Below are positions 60,877 to 64,000 of a stretch of 64,000 nt of DNA, in pieces. The translations under genes were made by a program, and so were the position numbers. Under the pieces are notes generated by a model. The model saw only the letters and a list, made by a program, of their open reading frames with translations. It was not told where the DNA came from and searched no databases. The first letter of the stretch is position 1. Every line of letters starts with the position of its first letter. Source of the stretch: Neckera pumila (taxonomy: Eukaryota; Streptophyta; Bryopsida; Hypnales; Neckeraceae); the NCBI GenBank assembly GCA_963969595.1, contig OZ018413.1, forward strand, positions 14,249,711 through 14,313,710, read 5' to 3'.

Positions 60877-61172
60877 TAACACAAAACCATTTCAAACCAT
60901 ACTTCAATGGTATTATAGTAGTGACATATAGGGCACATATTTACAAACTATGATTAATATATTACAAGTTTCAGAACTTACAATGCATATACATATCCAC
61001 AACTTTCAAAACTTTAATGTTTTGAAATTTCAATGTTTCAAAACTCCTAAATTTTCAATCAATCATTGCAATTGCAAAGACCACCTAAGTCCCAGTTAAA
61101 ATGTTCAAAAATTTGAATTCTTAGTTTCTGAAAACATTCCATTTTTGTGCTCATCACTTCCACCATGTACAT
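60877..61172. repeat. Dispersed repeat shared with 37,373-37,695
   Basis: Same orientation and order of words as the earlier copy (cttcaatggtattatagtag, gggcacatatttacaaacta). It is taken as the end of duplication unit 2. Confidence 0.75.
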
Positions 61173-61335
61173 CTTCACCCTTGTATGTTCTTGAAGGTCT
61201 TTGTGTGTGTATATCATCTTGAAATAGATGAAAATAATTGATTCTGGATGTGTCCAGGTCTTTGAATTTGTCGAAAAGGATGCACAAAGTTTTAGGATTA
61301 AGAGCATCCACACTCTTAGATAGAAAAAGGGGTTG

Positions 61336-61698
61336 CTATTAGAGAAAATTTCACGCCTCTGGAGGGCTGCTCTATAGTCCTCCAAGGTACCTTGAAATTT
61401 GATTTTTTAGGTTGGAAAAATTATATTCCCCCTATTCCCATCCACCTAAAATTGCAATGGCAGTGGCGCAAGAACCAAGTTTTAAGAGTTTAAAATATGT
61501 TATAAAAAACCCCATAAAAACAATAATAAGAATAAGAATAATCTTTAAAATTTTATTTTTTTTAAATCACAAAATCTGACTGTTTCAGTGAGTAGTTAGC
61601 TTACTACAGCACTTTTCCAGAGTGACAAACCAAGATTTGAAATAGCTTAGTTTGTCACTCTAGAGCAACTCTCTTGAGGATTGAAATTTCTGTAACGT
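61336..61698. mobile_element. CATTA-family element (~363 bp)
   Basis: The left CTATTAGAGAAAATTTCACG and right, inverted, CGTTACAGAAATTTCAATCC ends are slightly decayed. 'ggcagtggcgcaagaaccaa' lies inside, as does a perfect hairpin with arms AGAGTGACAAAC and GTTTGTCACTCT. Confidence 0.8.
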
Positions 61699-62212
61699 TG
61701 AAAGTCTTGTGAGGGTGCAATAAGTAGTCATTTTAGGGCTTGAGTGATCTAAAGGCATCACCGTCCAATTTGGATTTAAGGCCAATTTATAGTTTGAAAA
61801 TGGATGAGGCATGCATAACATTCAGTAGCATTCAATGAAATTGCCAGTTATTCTTTGGAGTCCTCATCCACAAATTTCATCCACATATTATTAATATAAG
61901 CTTCAAGACCAAGACAGTGGCAGTACATTTATAATGCACTCTACTTATTTGGCCAATTCCAGGACAAAACTTACAAGCAACAAATAATTATAAAGACTGA
62001 CAGTTTGCCAAAACCTAAAGAATCCATTGAGTAATATGCCAATGTAATCTAATCATTTGCCATCAATAATTTGTTTTGAGTTTTCTACATAGAAAGAAGT
62101 TCTTTATGTACACATGGGATAGTAGGAGGTAGAACAACCCATGTGGAATATGTAAATTAGAAGTTTTAGTTTCTCAACTACTTGTAGTTAAGTCTAAAGA
62201 TGGGCAATTTCA
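61699..62212. other. AT-rich stretch without gene
   Basis: No ORF, RNA or repeat is recognised. Confidence 0.5.
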
Positions 62213-63118
62213 TTAACCCCTAAAGGCCCAAAGTCCCCTCGGGGGACACTTGGAATTTTGGGCAGGCTCGTGTGACCAAAAATTTTGATTTGATTTTTTG
62301 AAATTTTTTTGAAGACAGGAAATCTTATAAGCTTTCTAAAAATATGATTTTTTTTTCAATCTATACTCGGGAGCAAAAGTTATGCCGCCCGAAGTCAAAA
62401 AAAGCAATTCGCTACGCAGGAAAAAAAAAACTTTAAAAAATTGAATTATTTTTTTTTAATTTTTTTTTCAAAGATTTTATTTTTGTCTACATTTGAAGCT
62501 TTGATTCATTCTATTTGAACTCAAAATGAAAAAGTCATGGACAAACTTGTTTAGTTAACAATCTAAGCATCTTCAAAACAACAACTAACAGAATGCAATT
62601 TTTGAATTCAATTTTTTTTTTTGGCAACGTTAATTTTGTTTGCAAGAACAATCCCACCGTTGGAATTATGGTGTTTTAATTCCATCTAAGAGCTATTAAC
62701 AATTTAGTATTTTGTTCAATTTTGGACCTACTTCTACTTAACAATTTTTATATGTGAAAATCAAGTTTTGACATTCTGAAATTTTTTCTCTTGACTCTCA
62801 ATTCAAATATTCATTATAAAGAATTTTAACTTCATGGTGTGTAGGGCAAAAAAATCCATATATGGGCCGTCAAAGTCATCTAAAATTGTAGGCTACCATT
62901 CAAAAAAAAATTCTTTTTCCAACTTCAAATGCTAATATCTTCCAATTTGTACGGTCACACTTCATGAAATTTTTATTACATGATCTAAGATAAGTGAAGT
63001 ACAAGATCCTACGTTAGAGTTAAAAAAAAGTTTTTGTGGTTTAAGGGGTGATTGTAGCAAAAATGGCAGTTTTTAGTGGTTTTGGAGTTAGAAAATGCCT
63101 TGGGCCTTTAGGGATTAA
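62213..63118 (+). mobile_element. TTAA-flanked element, subfamily D
   Basis: At 906 bp it starts TTAACCCCTAAAGGCCCAAA and ends TTGGGCCTTTAGGGATTAA. The subterminal palindrome agtcccctcgggggacact is at 62232-62250. It is the least disturbed subfamily D copy. Confidence 0.87.
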
Positions 63119-63301
63119 AATAGTAGTATTCTAAGTGCCACTTTGACGGTGTGCCATTTTCATCATCTAAGATAGGTACGGATTTTAGAATGGACGTTTT
63201 GAACCATCTAGGACAATTATAGATTGAGAACAACCATTTTGAACTATTTTCATGCCATTTCAAAAAAATATCACCATGTTAATGAAATTTTCCATAAAGA
63301 G

Positions 63302-63675
63302 GGAATTGTGTTAAAAATGAGAATTTTAGACCTCATTTAGATATAGTAGAATGAAATTTTGTAAAAAACTTTTAACTAAAAAAAGTTGGAAAATAAAAAT
63401 AAGTTTCATCTTTAATAATCCATTTGAGACTTTAATCCTCCACTCAAAAGTTATGGACAAATTTTAGAGAGGATGTTTTGTAATGTAAAAAAAAATCCTT
63501 TCTAATCCCTCCATGAAATTTGTCCATAATTTTTGGTTATAAGAATGAAATCCCAAATAGATTTTGGAGATGAAAATTAACATAATTTCCCAAATTTTTT
63601 TAGTTCAAATTTTTTGAAAAAAGTTATTGTACTATGCCTAAATGAAGTCTAAAATTCTACTTCAAATACAATTCC
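63302..63675. mobile_element. Foldback MITE, family F (copy 3)
   Basis: The ends GGAATTGTGTTAAAAATGAG and, inverted, GGAATTGTATTTGAAGTAGA run into arms sharing 'aattttagac', 'tatagtagaat' and 'ttatggacaaattttagaga'. It is the copy that best defines the outer ends of the family. Confidence 0.75.
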
Positions 63676-64000
63676 TACTTCAATTTGACTAAATTATAAC
63701 CGGTTGAACTCCTACTAATTTTAATTTATATTCCCACATTATTTGTTTAACTTTCTACCATCCCTTAAGTATATAAAGAATTATCTTCTCATTCCAAATC
63801 ACAAAATATGAATGGCTTATAAAGCAAAGTGAGGATATTCAAGCATTAAATTTATGGACCTCACTGATGTAATTGCCATTTTGTTAAAAGTTGGTAATTT
63901 TTTTACTGCTTGAAATGAAAATCTTTGATTTTACACTAACATGAGTGTGCAATTGTGACCTTGGCACTCGTGCTGAATTCTGACACATTTTGATGCGTGC
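63676..64000. other. AT-rich stretch at the window end
   Basis: No gene or repeat is recognised. Confidence 0.45.

Larger units (their letters stand above)
38100..61172. repeat. Segmental duplication, unit 2 (approximate limits)
   Basis: The second copy of the stretch described at 16.55-37.8 kb. It is interrupted by its own insertions: foldback elements (38.35-40.52), subfamily B (41.83), composite A/B/CATTA (43.40-45.71), C (46.66), B (48.46), D (51.97), CATTA (54.30) and a retroinsertion (56.08). The GC-rich island at 56.46-58.2 kb is also absent from unit 1. Confidence 0.75.

Noticed and set aside
37373..61172. LTR retrotransposon with the 37.4 and 60.9 kb repeats as LTRs
   Set aside because: No primer-binding site, polypurine tract or gag/pol frame lies between; the repeats fit the collinear segmental duplication instead.
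1..64000. CRISPR arrays, tRNA or rRNA genes, organellar insertions
   Set aside because: None was seen on either strand; the direct repeats present are plain tandem duplications or transposon target sites.

Overview
The window is eukaryotic nuclear DNA from a land plant or close streptophyte relative. The only clear gene encodes a class IV homeodomain-leucine zipper (HD-Zip IV) transcription factor, a family known only from streptophytes. The rest is AT-rich, gene-poor and packed with short non-autonomous transposable elements. The CDS has no intron and is far richer in GC than its surroundings. That may point to a seed-free plant, but the genus cannot be settled from the sequence.

Layout. 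1-5.3 kb: AT-rich, with one ~400 bp MITE, two local tandem duplications and one TTAA-flanked element. 5.3-11.97 kb: the GC-richer gene island, with a CT/GA-rich promoter and leader, two small uORFs, the HD-Zip IV CDS (7154-9544) and a ~2.4 kb downstream flank. 11.97-16.4 kb: a stack of nested elements. About 16.5-37.8 kb and 38.1-61.2 kb: two diverged copies of one stretch lying head to tail (a ~20 kb segmental duplication), each with its own later insertions. 56.46-58.2 kb: a small GC-rich gene-like island present only in the second copy, with a 117-codon ORF of unknown function followed by an in-frame stop and further open frame. 61.2-64 kb: more MITEs.

The main discovery is a family of ~0.91-0.95 kb elements (13 clear copies, 2 diverged) with termini CCCCTAAAGGACCA/TGGTCCTTTAGGGG, inserted at and flanked by TTAA. 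Nested copies and matching unoccupied sites elsewhere in the window show that TTAA is the duplicated target. The termini and target resemble piggyBac; Kolobok and Sola3 also use TTAA. Other mobile families present are: CATTA...TAATG elements that seem to insert without a target duplication; long foldback elements using TGTACA; an 8-bp-TSD (hAT-like) MITE; CACTA-like foldback MITEs; two further foldback families; and a small poly(A)-tailed retroinsertion. No transposase or reverse transcriptase ORF, tRNA, rRNA or CRISPR array was seen. All repeat comparisons were made by eye.
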